Assembly: GCA_938039295.1 (NCBI GenBank)
Contig: CALHUY010000023.1
Span: forward strand, 1-34,378
Source of the DNA: an uncultured Solobacterium sp.
GTDB taxonomy: Bacteria > Bacillota_I > Bacilli_A > Erysipelotrichales > Erysipelotrichaceae
DNA length: 34,378 nucleotides
Direction: 5' to 3'
Shown piece by piece: positions 1 through 8,277 of the stretch. Position 1 is the first letter of the stretch. Every line of letters begins with the position of its first letter. A program made the position numbers and the translations under genes. The notes below the pieces were generated by a model, which did not search any database, was not told the origin of the DNA, and saw only the letters and a program-made list of their open reading frames with translations.

Positions 1-1
1 A

Positions 2-1042
2 AGTGGTTGTGATATGGTTATCGCTGTTATGTCTGGTAACTTTGTACAGCGTGGAGAACCTGCAATCATCGATAAATGGAAACGTGCTAAGGCAGCTATT
101 GAAAATGGTGTTGATCTAGTAATTGAACTACCTTATTTTTACGCAACACAAAGTGCTTCTAAGTTTGCATATGGTGCAGTGGAACTTTTAAAGATTGCAA
201 AAGTTGACTATATCTCCTTTGGTAGTGAGTGCGCGAATTTAGAAAACCTACAAGAAATTGCGGATACTTCTCTTAATCCTGATAACTTAAGAGAAAGCAT
301 GCAGACAGGGATGTCCTTCCCGCGTGCATACAGTCTTTTAACAGGTTCTATGGAACCAAATGATATCTTAGCTGTTTCTTATTTAAAGCATCTAAAAGGC
401 TCTAATATTCAGCCAATCGTTGTACAACGCACAAGTGGTTATCTAAGCCCAGAGATTTCTGAAAACGCAAGTGCCCTTGCAATTCGTAAAGCACTCAAAA
501 ATAACGAGAGTCTAGCAAGCTCAACACCGATGGAAGAAACACTCAAAGAAAGTACACTGGTCTATCCTGAACAGTTCTATCCTTACTTGCGAATATACTT
601 ATTAACTTCTTCTCGCAAGCAATTAGAAGATATGTTCTTGTTTAACGAAGGAATCGAAAATCACCTACGTAAATGCGCTGCAGATAATGATACATATGAA
701 GGCTTCTTAAGGGATGCGACTACATACCGTTATACTAGCAATCGTATTCGCCGTAGTATCTTACAAGCAATGGTACAGTTAACAAAATACGAAGCACAAC
801 GCCTACCAGCACTTGACCACTTACGCATCCTTGCCTTTAATGATACTGGCAAGCAGTGGCTCCATGACATGCGTAAGGAAGATATGCGTATCTGTAGTAA
901 GTTTGCAGATGTACCATTCCCATGGAGAACGCTAGAATACCGTAGCACCCTACTCTATACCAGTGTATTACCAAGTGAGGAAAGAAAACGTCTATTAAAA
1001 TTAGAAATCAGTGGTGCTCACTATATCCCTTCAGAACATTAG
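2..1042 (+). CDS. tmcAL: tRNA(Met) cytidine acetate ligase TmcAL, 5' end outside window
   Basis: TmcAL (YlbM family) forms acetyl-adenylate from acetate and ATP and acetylates C34 of elongator tRNA-Met in the cytoplasm. The frame is open to the left edge and the residues before the first ATG (SGCD, then MVIAVMSGNF) continue the family consensus, so the ATG at 14 is internal and the gene starts upstream of the window. The visible part holds the family blocks VIAVMSGNFVQRGEPAI, DLVIELP and ISFGSE, and later SYLKHL and NASALAIRKAL. The N-terminal nucleotide-binding motif (HxGH-like) of the family is expected in the missing 20-25 residues. The stop codon lies inside the stem of a terminator, so the gene ends its transcript. 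Family assignment is firm. Confidence 0.93.
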   Translation, partial: SGCDMVIAVMSGNFVQRGEPAIIDKWKRAKAAIENGVDLVIELPYFYATQSASKFAYGAVELLKIAKVDYISFGSECANLENLQEIADTSLNPDNLRESMQTGMSFPRAYSLLTGSMEPNDILAVSYLKHLKGSNIQPIVVQRTSGYLSPEISENASALAIRKALKNNESLASSTPMEETLKESTLVYPEQFYPYLRIYLLTSSRKQLEDMFLFNEGIENHLRKCAADNDTYEGFLRDATTYRYTSNRIRRSILQAMVQLTKYEAQRLPALDHLRILAFNDTGKQWLHDMRKEDMRICSKFADVPFPWRTLEYRSTLLYTSVLPSEERKRLLKLEISGAHYIPSEH

Positions 1043-1061
1043 ATATGTCTAATGTTCTTTT
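1034..1061 (+). terminator. Rho-independent terminator after tmcAL
   Basis: A perfect 10-bp stem (1034-1043 with 1048-1057) closes a 4-nt loop and is followed by TTTT. The left arm contains the tmcAL stop codon. There is no T-run on the opposite strand, so it serves the plus strand only. Confidence 0.85.
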
Positions 1062-1080
1062 CATTTAATCTCTAATATCT

Positions 1081-1887
1081 TCATGTATTTTCAATTAAGT
1101 TATAAATAGTATTTAAAATCAACTTTATCGTTTCATTCAATAGTTTCATATCAATATAATCAGATAGTAAAATATCATTTTCTTGAGATAATGCATGCAT
1201 TAAACTATGCTGTAATTTCAAGAGACTTTCATATAGATATTTATTATCTTCTAATTGATACATAATAGGCGCTTCAAGAAATAACGCCCTAAACAAATTT
1301 TCTCTACAATTCAATATATCTTCTTTGCTGCGAACTATAGAACAATATGAGGATAAATCTCCATGCATTTTTTCTAGCGTTTTAGCGGAATGTATTAACC
1401 GAGATATTATATCTACATTTTCAACTTTACACTTTTCCATATATCCAATAGTCAACATGTCCGGAACGCTGGAAATAAGTTTTGTAGCACTCATCTTTAT
1501 CAACTCCGGGCACTGCTCGTTTTCAAACTTGTTATTAATGAAATAAAAATTATGTTCATCATGCCTATAGAAAATAACCGCATGCTTAGATTCATTAGAA
1601 ATGATGCCTATCATTGTAGGTCTATCTTCTTGTAAATAATTGACTAGATCAGTTGAAGAGATTTTAACTTCAACGAGTCTAAAACCAATCTGGTTTAAAA
1701 ATAAATTAAACCACTTTTGGTTTTGAAGACGTGTTCCCGCAAGATATGTTCCATCAACATAATCAAACATATATGGTAATTTAATTTTATTTGCAATAAT
1801 ATAGTCTTCTGTATCATAACCAGATAGTTCCAACATATTTGCTATACCAGCATATGAGCAACCACCTTTAAAATGCATATATTTCAT
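1081..1887 (-). CDS. C39/BtrH-like papain-fold protein, function unknown
   Basis: This 268-residue protein has no firm name. Its N-terminal half looks like a papain-fold domain of the peptidase C39 or BtrH type. Cys10 sits in GGCSYAGIANMLELSGYD, the usual Cys-helix; His102 sits in KHAVIFYR; Asn118/Asn119 follow in FYFINNK, the position of the third catalytic residue. The last 115 residues are predicted mostly helical, as in BtrH-type proteins that carry a helical tail after the catalytic domain. There is no signal peptide or membrane segment. A GAGGGGG ribosome site lies just upstream of the ATG, so the start is well placed. The gene stands alone, convergent with tmcAL, with no transporter or precursor peptide adjacent. 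Known members of the fold act as cysteine peptidases or acyl transferases; which applies here cannot be told. Confidence 0.6.
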   Translation of the reverse strand: MKYMHFKGGCSYAGIANMLELSGYDTEDYIIANKIKLPYMFDYVDGTYLAGTRLQNQKWFNLFLNQIGFRLVEVKISSTDLVNYLQEDRPTMIGIISNESKHAVIFYRHDEHNFYFINNKFENEQCPELIKMSATKLISSVPDMLTIGYMEKCKVENVDIISRLIHSAKTLEKMHGDLSSYCSIVRSKEDILNCRENLFRALFLEAPIMYQLEDNKYLYESLLKLQHSLMHALSQENDILLSDYIDMKLLNETIKLILNTIYNLIENT

Positions 1888-2102
1888 AATAACCCCCTCA
1901 ATATCAATTCAGAATAGAACATATACTTCAATTTTTATAGCAATTATCTTTACTTCAACTATCTCTCCAAGAAAGTCTCCAGATATATTATCTAAGTCTA
2001 AATTTCAAAATTTAGGCCATATTATTGAACTCACAAGAATTATAGTACATTACCTAAATATCACAATATCAATAAAATTATTTCTTATTTTCATCACATT
2101 AA

Positions 2103-2134
2103 AAGACAGGTATATTTCAAAATAAGCCTGTCTT
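2103..2134 (-). terminator. Terminator of the RR/HK/ABC cluster
   Basis: An 8-bp stem, AAGACAGG with CCTGTCTT, is extended inward by an A/T stem. Read on the minus strand it ends in CTTTTAA. It lies about 30 nt after the stop of the large permease gene. Confidence 0.7.
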
Positions 2135-2161
2135 AAACTGGTATATAGAAGTAGTGTCTAA

Positions 2162-4876
2162 TTAAATATTTTCAATTCGTAATTCTTCAATCACATTATT
2201 TCTGCGTATCTTTCTTGTTGTATACAACATGGTAATAAACACAACCACAAATACCATAGCGATTGCAAGTAGTACACTAACATAAGGAATGAAGTAATCA
2301 ACTTGTACCATTTGATTAATCACATGATGGATAAAGAATGAAATAATAAACGATATTGGAAGACCAATCGCTAAGCTTCGACCACCATAGATCAAACACT
2401 CATAATTCAGCATTCTTTGGAAGCCTTTTTGAGACATACCAACCGATCGTAACATCGCAAACTCTTTCCGTCGAAGAATGATGTTTGTCGAAATGGTATT
2501 AAATACATTCGCAATCGATATAACACCAATTAGCAGAATAAATCCATAGGAGAATATATTTATTACTAAGATAAACATGCGGTTATTTTGACGTGCACGG
2601 TCAAAGTCATAGATTCCATCTGCAGTCCAACCATTGTCTTTCTTAATCTTTTCAAGTTGTTGAGCAACAATTGCGTGATGATCTGTTTGTATACCAATCT
2701 CTGGATTAGATAATCGTTTGATATAGTTTGTATCTGTATTTGTAAATAGTGTCGTTACCATACTTCTTGGATAGATTAACTGCATTGTATTACGACTTAA
2801 TGTGAATAGATTCTCTTCAATTTGTGCTCCTGCCACAAGTGGAATATCAATATCAATTTCTTCAACTGGATAGAGTTTTGCTTTCCGTATATCTAAGTTA
2901 TTATAGCCTCCCATTTCTTCAATGTACTCTATCGGATAGAAGAGATAATACTGCTTACCATCTTTAATATATGGTTCATGCAAACTTGCATACCCTTCTA
3001 TTTCTTTATATTCGCGAACAAACATTGGTACATTGTTTGCATTAGTATCTATGACAGAAACATCACGTGTAATAGCTTTGCCTTCTCTGATAAATTGTTG
3101 GATAACATGATTGTATAGTAGACCCTTTGGACTAGTTTTATCAAAGTAACTTGAGGAATCTATCTTGTTTTGTTTACACAATTTTTCAAATGTATCATCA
3201 TCCACAAAGATTAGTTCAACATTCACACCGACTGCATCTTTAATACGACGCAAATACTGTTGGTTCTCTGCCGTCCAGTATTCTGAGGCAATATAATTAC
3301 GTTGAATATATACTTCATCAAAGATTTTCTGCGTGATAGCGATATTTTGAATTTCTGGTATTGCCTTAATCATATTAAAACGCTGGGCAACATCTTCTTG
3401 TTCATCAGTGTATACATTGTACATGACATTCATCTTATGATCATTACTACTCTGTATCAGTAACATTCTATTTACATACTGTGTTAATGATGCGGCAGAG
3501 ATAAATAGGATGACACTTAACGCTAATGAAAGAATTGTTGAACGATATTTACGTTTATTCCGTTTAAAATTCTTCGTGGCCATCACTCCAGCAAAACCAA
3601 ATAATTTCTGCGTGAGCTTTGAAGTTTTTACTTCATTAGGCTTAATGATGATCTCATCACTTTGACGAATTGCCTCAATCGCAGATTTATGAATTGCTTT
3701 ATATGCTGGAATATATGCCGCAACAATCGTCGTCACTAGGCATATCAAAACTGCGATAAGAATTGGTAATGGACTAATCACTAAACGTAAACCTATGCCA
3801 ACTTTATTTGAGATATTCACAATAAAGTTATTTTGGACCCAGGCAAGTGTCACACCAATTCCAACGCATCCAACTATAACACCCAAAACAATACCGATCA
3901 TTGCAAGTAGAAATGCTTCAAAGAGAACCATGCGACGAATCTGACGATTGGAAGCACCAATGGACCGCATAATTCCAAACTGACGAATACGTTCACTGAT
4001 AGAAATGGAGAATGAATTATAAATTAGTGAGATAGAACCATACGCAATGAGTAGTATAAGTACTGTTGTTAAACCAATGAGTACCGAGCGTTCCCCACTT
4101 GCTTTAAATGCACCATAAAAACGTAATAAATCTGAATGTGGAACATAGGAATCTGAAATTGTTTGACGCATTAAGAATTCATGCATTTTACTTGGCGACT
4201 GAATTGTTAAGAAAAGTTTCTGACTATCTGTATGAAAACCATTTGTAATGCATGTGTATCCAGGACAAGAAAACTCTTCGATCTCAAATGGCAGGCGTTC
4301 CATAATACCAACAATCGTAAAAGTATGTTTGGTTGTATTCTTTAAACTCTCATTTTCCTGGTATGGTGTATTTTCAGAAAGTTGTTCTTTCTCTATAAAA
4401 CGTTGTCCTGTTTCTAGAGTAATCGTATCACCTACTTGATATTTCTCTTTTGCGTTCGCAATAAAATTCTCTGGTAATAGAATTTCATCTTCTTTTTCAG
4501 GCATACGACCTGAAATTAAATTGATTGGGAATAATGTATGTTCTGTATCCCCTAAAGATTGTACAAGAAGATATGGTTTACCCTCATTCTCATTAGCAAC
4601 TTCTGCCCAACCAAGCGTATATATGTTTTCGTATTTTTCAATCTGCTTGTTTGTCTTTGCTTCTTGCAATCCTTCTTCATTTACATCATTCATGATGACT
4701 TGCCACTGACCCGTTATGGCAATCTCACGATTTTTTAAGAACTGATATCCACTGTATGCACCCTCAATGACGGCTGTAAATAAAGCCATGGACACAATAA
4801 TACCTATTAAAGTTACAATCGTTCTGGTCTTATTCTTGGAAAGATAGCGCTGTGTCAGTTTTGTAAATATACTCAT
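2162..4876 (-). CDS. ABC transporter permease with two FtsX domains
   Basis: This 904-residue membrane protein is the permease of the ABC transporter encoded with the ATPase just upstream. It has two copies of the FtsX/MacB plan: a first helix at about 18-40, a large extracytoplasmic domain, three helices at about 264-393, a second single helix at about 443-465, a second outer domain, and three final helices at about 775-890. The motif around IRQFGIMRSIGAS and its partner around EFAMLRSVGMS mark the two FtsX coupling loops. The start follows the ATPase stop by only 2 nt and has a GAGGTG site, so the two are translated together. Such permeases usually export or extract antimicrobial peptides or lipoproteins. 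The pairing with a two-component system suggests a cell-envelope stress role, but the substrate is unknown. Confidence 0.87.
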   Translation of the reverse strand: MSIFTKLTQRYLSKNKTRTIVTLIGIIVSMALFTAVIEGAYSGYQFLKNREIAITGQWQVIMNDVNEEGLQEAKTNKQIEKYENIYTLGWAEVANENEGKPYLLVQSLGDTEHTLFPINLISGRMPEKEDEILLPENFIANAKEKYQVGDTITLETGQRFIEKEQLSENTPYQENESLKNTTKHTFTIVGIMERLPFEIEEFSCPGYTCITNGFHTDSQKLFLTIQSPSKMHEFLMRQTISDSYVPHSDLLRFYGAFKASGERSVLIGLTTVLILLIAYGSISLIYNSFSISISERIRQFGIMRSIGASNRQIRRMVLFEAFLLAMIGIVLGVIVGCVGIGVTLAWVQNNFIVNISNKVGIGLRLVISPLPILIAVLICLVTTIVAAYIPAYKAIHKSAIEAIRQSDEIIIKPNEVKTSKLTQKLFGFAGVMATKNFKRNKRKYRSTILSLALSVILFISAASLTQYVNRMLLIQSSNDHKMNVMYNVYTDEQEDVAQRFNMIKAIPEIQNIAITQKIFDEVYIQRNYIASEYWTAENQQYLRRIKDAVGVNVELIFVDDDTFEKLCKQNKIDSSSYFDKTSPKGLLYNHVIQQFIREGKAITRDVSVIDTNANNVPMFVREYKEIEGYASLHEPYIKDGKQYYLFYPIEYIEEMGGYNNLDIRKAKLYPVEEIDIDIPLVAGAQIEENLFTLSRNTMQLIYPRSMVTTLFTNTDTNYIKRLSNPEIGIQTDHHAIVAQQLEKIKKDNGWTADGIYDFDRARQNNRMFILVINIFSYGFILLIGVISIANVFNTISTNIILRRKEFAMLRSVGMSQKGFQRMLNYECLIYGGRSLAIGLPISFIISFFIHHVINQMVQVDYFIPYVSVLLAIAMVFVVVFITMLYTTRKIRRNNVIEELRIENI

Positions 4877-4878
4877 GA

Positions 4879-5565
4879 TTACACCTCACGGATTCTTTCG
4901 TCTCTTGTAATCTTTCCATCTTCGATCGAGATAATACGATCTGCTTGTAAAGCAATACTTTCATCGTGTGTAATGATGATCATTGTCTGTTGGTATTTTT
5001 TATTTGATAACTTTAGTAGTTCTACAATTTCTTGGCTATTTTTACTATCAAGATTACCAGTTGGTTCATCCGCAAGTACAATTGCTGGAGCGTTCATAAG
5101 CGCTCTACCGATGGATACACGTTGTTGTTGACCACCAGAAAGTTGGTTTGGTAGATTTGAACGTCTTTCTTGTAGACCTAACACATTTAATAATTCTATA
5201 AGACGCTCTTGATTCACTTCCTTTCCATCCATTAATACAGGAAGTGTGATATTTTCTTCTGCACTTAGCACAGGAATCAAATTATAAAATTGGTAAATTA
5301 AACCGACTTTTCTACGGCGAAATACAGCTAATTGCTCTTCATTTTGTGCATAGACATCCTGTCCACCTACAAATACTTTCCCGCGTGTTGGTTTATCAAC
5401 GCCTCCTAACATATGCAATAGTGTTGATTTCCCTGATCCTGATGGACCAATGATTGCCACAAACTCACCTTGTTCAATAGTAAATGAAACATTATCTAGG
5501 GCTTTTACTTCATTTTCCCCTTTTCCATAGATTTTTGTTAAATGTTCAATGCGTAAGACTTCCAT
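4879..5565 (-). CDS. ABC transporter ATP-binding protein (MacB/LolD type)
   Basis: This is the cytoplasmic ATPase that powers the adjacent FtsX permease. It has Walker A GPSGSGKST, a Q-loop at IYQFYNL, the signature LSGGQQQRVSIGRAL, Walker B IVLADEPTGNLDS and the switch His in IIITHD, all as in the MacB/LolD/BceA group. The ATG at 5565 is chosen because an AGGGAGGG ribosome site lies directly upstream and the family starts at MEVLRIEHLTKIYG. A longer frame to 5622 would start inside the promoter. At 228 residues the length is normal. It is the first gene after an internal terminator and has its own promoter, so it can be expressed separately from the sensor genes. Confidence 0.92.
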   Translation of the reverse strand: MEVLRIEHLTKIYGKGENEVKALDNVSFTIEQGEFVAIIGPSGSGKSTLLHMLGGVDKPTRGKVFVGGQDVYAQNEEQLAVFRRRKVGLIYQFYNLIPVLSAEENITLPVLMDGKEVNQERLIELLNVLGLQERRSNLPNQLSGGQQQRVSIGRALMNAPAIVLADEPTGNLDSKNSQEIVELLKLSNKKYQQTMIIITHDESIALQADRIISIEDGKITRDERIREV

Positions 5566-5588
5566 ATCAAAGCCCTCCCTATACTTAC

Positions 5589-5621
5589 AGTATAAAAAGC
5601 AAATGTGACACAATGATGACA
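5589..5621 (-). promoter_or_regulatory. Promoter with response-regulator-like direct repeat
   Basis: On the minus strand TATACT (5589-5594) is a good -10 box. Two TGTCA units at 5617-5621 and 5606-5610 repeat with an 11-bp period and cover the place of the -35 box. OmpR-family regulators typically bind direct repeats one helical turn apart and recruit polymerase in this way. That the adjacent response regulator binds here is inference. Confidence 0.5.
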
Positions 5622-5632
5622 TTTTGTAAGAT

Positions 5633-5655
5633 AAAAAATCCTGTTTTCACAGGAT
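5633..5655 (-). terminator. Internal terminator between kinase and ABC genes
   Basis: ATCCTGT (5638-5644) pairs with ACAGGAT (5649-5655) around a 4-nt loop and is followed on the minus strand by six T residues. The kinase stop codon abuts the stem. Confidence 0.8.
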
Positions 5656-6656
5656 CAAATAATTTGTTTATAAAAACGTACGGTAAAGCAAGCACCACCA
5701 TCTGGATGATTCTTAACACTGATGGTTCCGTTTTGAGCAGTGATAATCATGCGGGCAAATGCTAGACCAATTCCTACACTTTCCGGTTTTGCGTTTTTAC
5801 CCTTATAGAAACGTTCAAACATGTATGGGATATCTTCTTGCGGAATACCTTCTCCATTATCTTGTACAATCACTTCTGTATATAATGGATTTTCACTGAC
5901 AATCAGTTGAATTGTACCGCCATCTGGAGTATGTTCCATTGCATTTTTGATAAGATTACTGAACGCTTCCATTGTCCATTGTTCATCAACGAACATCTTT
6001 TCATCTGAACAGTTAAGAATACACTTCTGTTCTTTTAGTTCCATAGGAATTGCGAATGGTTCCATTGCCTTAGTTAAGATATCTTTTGCATGTAATTCTT
6101 GTCGATGGAAGATAGCAGTCTTCGCATCGATTTTAGACATCTTCAACAATGTTTCAATTAACCACTGTAATTTCTCTAACTGTTTCTTAATATCTCGACG
6201 ATAATAGAGTGCTTTCTCATTAGAAAGATGCTCATCATTTAAAACGGTTAACGATAAGTTAATCGACGTAAGTGGTGTTCTCATCTGATGAAAGATATCC
6301 GCGATTGCGTTAGTTAAGCGTATCTTATCTTTTTGTAGTAGTTCGGTTTGTTCGTTGAGTTTGATTACCATCTTGGAAATTTCATCACTGAGGATAGATA
6401 ACTCTCCTTCATATTGATCATCAATTTGAATTGCATTACCATGAAGCACTTTATCTAGCGAAAAACTTAACTGAGCGATTTGTTGATAACGCTTGATAGA
6501 GAAATAATAATGTACACCTACAAGTACAAGCGCCAATAATAGAAATAGGAATGCATATCCACCAATCAGTGGATATGTGACAAGTGTGCATATAACTCCA
6601 ATCACGAAAGATAAGAGTATTTCACGAAGAACATCTTGATTACGTAAATACTTCAT
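5655..6656 (-). CDS. Sensor histidine kinase with two membrane helices
   Basis: This 333-residue sensor kinase phosphorylates the response regulator encoded immediately upstream. It has two membrane helices at about 12-30 and 33-52 joined by only a few residues, so almost nothing is outside the cell. A helical linker at about 55-110 follows. The H-box is IFHQMRTPLTS with His123, the N-box NLIKNAMEHT, G1 DNGEGIP, F-box ERFYKG and G2 GIGLAFARMI. Kinases without a sensor domain (intramembrane-sensing group, as BceS) often read the activity of a partner ABC transporter, and one is encoded next door. It is 1 nt from the regulator gene and shares its transcript. A terminator overlaps its end. Confidence 0.9.
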   Translation of the reverse strand: MKYLRNQDVLREILLSFVIGVICTLVTYPLIGGYAFLFLLLALVLVGVHYYFSIKRYQQIAQLSFSLDKVLHGNAIQIDDQYEGELSILSDEISKMVIKLNEQTELLQKDKIRLTNAIADIFHQMRTPLTSINLSLTVLNDEHLSNEKALYYRRDIKKQLEKLQWLIETLLKMSKIDAKTAIFHRQELHAKDILTKAMEPFAIPMELKEQKCILNCSDEKMFVDEQWTMEAFSNLIKNAMEHTPDGGTIQLIVSENPLYTEVIVQDNGEGIPQEDIPYMFERFYKGKNAKPESVGIGLAFARMIITAQNGTISVKNHPDGGACFTVRFYKQII

Positions 6657-6657
6657 A

Positions 6658-7323
6658 TTAGTCCATCCTGTATCCTAACCCACGAACCGTTTTGATAATC
6701 TTTGGATTGGTTGGATCATCTTCAATCTTCTCACGCAAGCGTTTGATATATACCGTTATCGTATTATCATTGACATAATCCCCTGCAATATTCCAAATCT
6801 CATCGAGAAGTTGGTCTCTTGTAAGTAGCTTGCCACGATGATCAATAAAAAGTGTAAGTAGCTTGTATTCAAGTGCAGATAAATTAATTTCTTTATCTTT
6901 CTTCTTGATAATTGCCTTTTCAGTATCAACTTGTATGTCATCCAAAAGGATGATCGTCTGATGCCCTGCATGACGTCTTAAGACATTCTTGATACGAGAG
7001 AGGAGTTCTTTTGGACGGAACGGTTTGGTGATATAGTCATCTGCACCAATATTCAATCCTCTTACAACTGTCTCTTCATCTGAGGACGCACTTAAAAAGA
7101 TAACTGGTAATTGAATCTTTTGGGCAATATTACATACTGCAAAGCCATCACCATCTTTTAAAGAAACATCTAATAACAATAATTGGTATTGTTTTGTCTT
7201 TAATAGTTCTTCCGCTTCTTTTTGTCCACTTGCATGATCTGAAGTAAAACCTTCTAGATTCAGATATTCCTGTAAGGAATGAACAATTGCGAAATCATCT
7301 TCCACAAGTAATATTCTCGTCAT
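6658..7323 (-). CDS. OmpR-family response regulator
   Basis: This 221-residue protein has a receiver domain (about 1-115) and a winged-helix DNA-binding domain (about 125-221). Acidic residues E8, D9 and D10 and the phospho-acceptor Asp52 (LLLLDVSLKDGDG) are present, with the conserved Lys in ITKPF. The C-terminal part has the OmpR pattern LSALEYKLLTLF and TVRGLGYRMD. It is the first gene of the cluster and nearly abuts the kinase gene. The 11-bp-period direct repeat upstream of the ABC genes is a likely target. A start at the ATG at 7323 is supported by AGAGGAAG upstream. Confidence 0.93.
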   Translation of the reverse strand: MTRILLVEDDFAIVHSLQEYLNLEGFTSDHASGQKEAEELLKTKQYQLLLLDVSLKDGDGFAVCNIAQKIQLPVIFLSASSDEETVVRGLNIGADDYITKPFRPKELLSRIKNVLRRHAGHQTIILLDDIQVDTEKAIIKKKDKEINLSALEYKLLTLFIDHRGKLLTRDQLLDEIWNIAGDYVNDNTITVYIKRLREKIEDDPTNPKIIKTVRGLGYRMD

Positions 7324-7365
7324 AACGCTTCCTCTTTATCCATAGTAGCACAAGCCTATCAAAAG

Positions 7366-7391
7366 AAAAACTCTTCCATACTAGGAAGAGT
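7366..7391 (-). terminator. Terminator after yebC-like gene
   Basis: ACTCTTCC (7370-7377) pairs perfectly with GGAAGAGT (7384-7391) around a 6-nt loop, with five T residues after it on the minus strand. Confidence 0.88.
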
Positions 7392-7402
7392 ATTCATGCA
7401 TG

Positions 7403-8131
7403 TTATTCGTTAATGATAGCGTTATGATAAATCTTATTTACATCATCTGCTTCATTGAGCATATCCACTAACTTGTGGAACGCTTCAATATCCTCAGGAT
7501 CTGTAAGAGTTACATATTCATTTGGTAACATTGTTGTTTCACATGTCTCAAACTCAATGTTTGGTAACAATTTTTCAATAGCTTCCTGTGCCTTACCGAA
7601 ATCAGTAAATGCTGTCTTAACAGTCATGATACCATCTTCAATTGTAAGATCAGTCACATCAACTTCAGCCTCTAATAACGCTTCAAGCATTGCGTCTTCA
7701 TCCGCATATTCAAATACGAATAGACCAACTGCTTCATAGTTATAAGATACACCACCAGCATTAACCATCTTCGCTGACTTGCACTTATTGAAAGCTGTCT
7801 TTACTTCTGTCATAGAACGATTTGTATTATCTGTTAAGCAATCTACGATTAATGTAGAGTTACCAGGTCCAAATCCTTCATAACGTGCTTCTGTATAGTT
7901 TTCGTCTGTTCCACCCTTCGCTTTGTCGATTGCTCTTTTAATAACATCGGCAGGTACTTGGTTGGATTTTGCTTCAGCAATCTTTCTCTTTAAAGAAAGA
8001 TTCATATCTGGATCAGGAACACCACTCTTGGCAGCGATATATAATTCCTTTCCAAAACGTGAATATAACTTTGATTTAATTGCAGCAGTCTTTGCCATTG
8101 AGGCTGCACGGACTTCATGCGCTCTTCCCAT
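7403..8131 (-). CDS. YebC/PmpR family protein
   Basis: This 242-residue cytoplasmic protein belongs to the YebC/PmpR/TACO1 family. Members were first described as transcriptional regulators; some act on translation by easing ribosome stalling. The family start MGRAHEVRAASMAKTAAIKSK is seen, with KAKGG, YEGFGPG and the acidic C-terminal domain. The ATG at 8131 is preferred because GAAGG lies 8 nt upstream; a TTG two codons earlier is less likely. The gene has its own promoter and terminator. Which of the two described roles applies cannot be read from sequence. Confidence 0.92.
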   Translation of the reverse strand: MGRAHEVRAASMAKTAAIKSKLYSRFGKELYIAAKSGVPDPDMNLSLKRKIAEAKSNQVPADVIKRAIDKAKGGTDENYTEARYEGFGPGNSTLIVDCLTDNTNRSMTEVKTAFNKCKSAKMVNAGGVSYNYEAVGLFVFEYADEDAMLEALLEAEVDVTDLTIEDGIMTVKTAFTDFGKAQEAIEKLLPNIEFETCETTMLPNEYVTLTDPEDIEAFHKLVDMLNEADDVNKIYHNAIINE

Positions 8132-8166
8132 ATTCAATACCTTCTTTCATAAAAATAGCCGTTGAT

Positions 8167-8195
8167 ATTATACCAAAAATGCATTCCATTGTGAA
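8167..8195 (-). promoter_or_regulatory. Promoter of the yebC-like gene
   Basis: On the minus strand TTCACA (8190-8195, 5 of 6 to consensus), a 17-nt spacer and a perfect TATAAT (8167-8172) stand about 35 nt upstream of the ATG. Confidence 0.75.
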
Positions 8196-8245
8196 GAAAA
8201 AACCGCTGAAGTATAACCATATCTCTCATCCCTGTACGCTGTTTG

Positions 8246-8254
8246 TGATATGAT
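8246..8254 (+). promoter_or_regulatory. Extended -10 promoter of the phosphatase gene
   Basis: TG, one base, then TATGAT forms an extended -10 element 23 nt before the ATG at 8278. No -35 box of quality is seen, which is usual for extended -10 promoters. Confidence 0.45.
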
Positions 8255-8277
8255 ATTTGCATTGGGAGTTAATGTAG

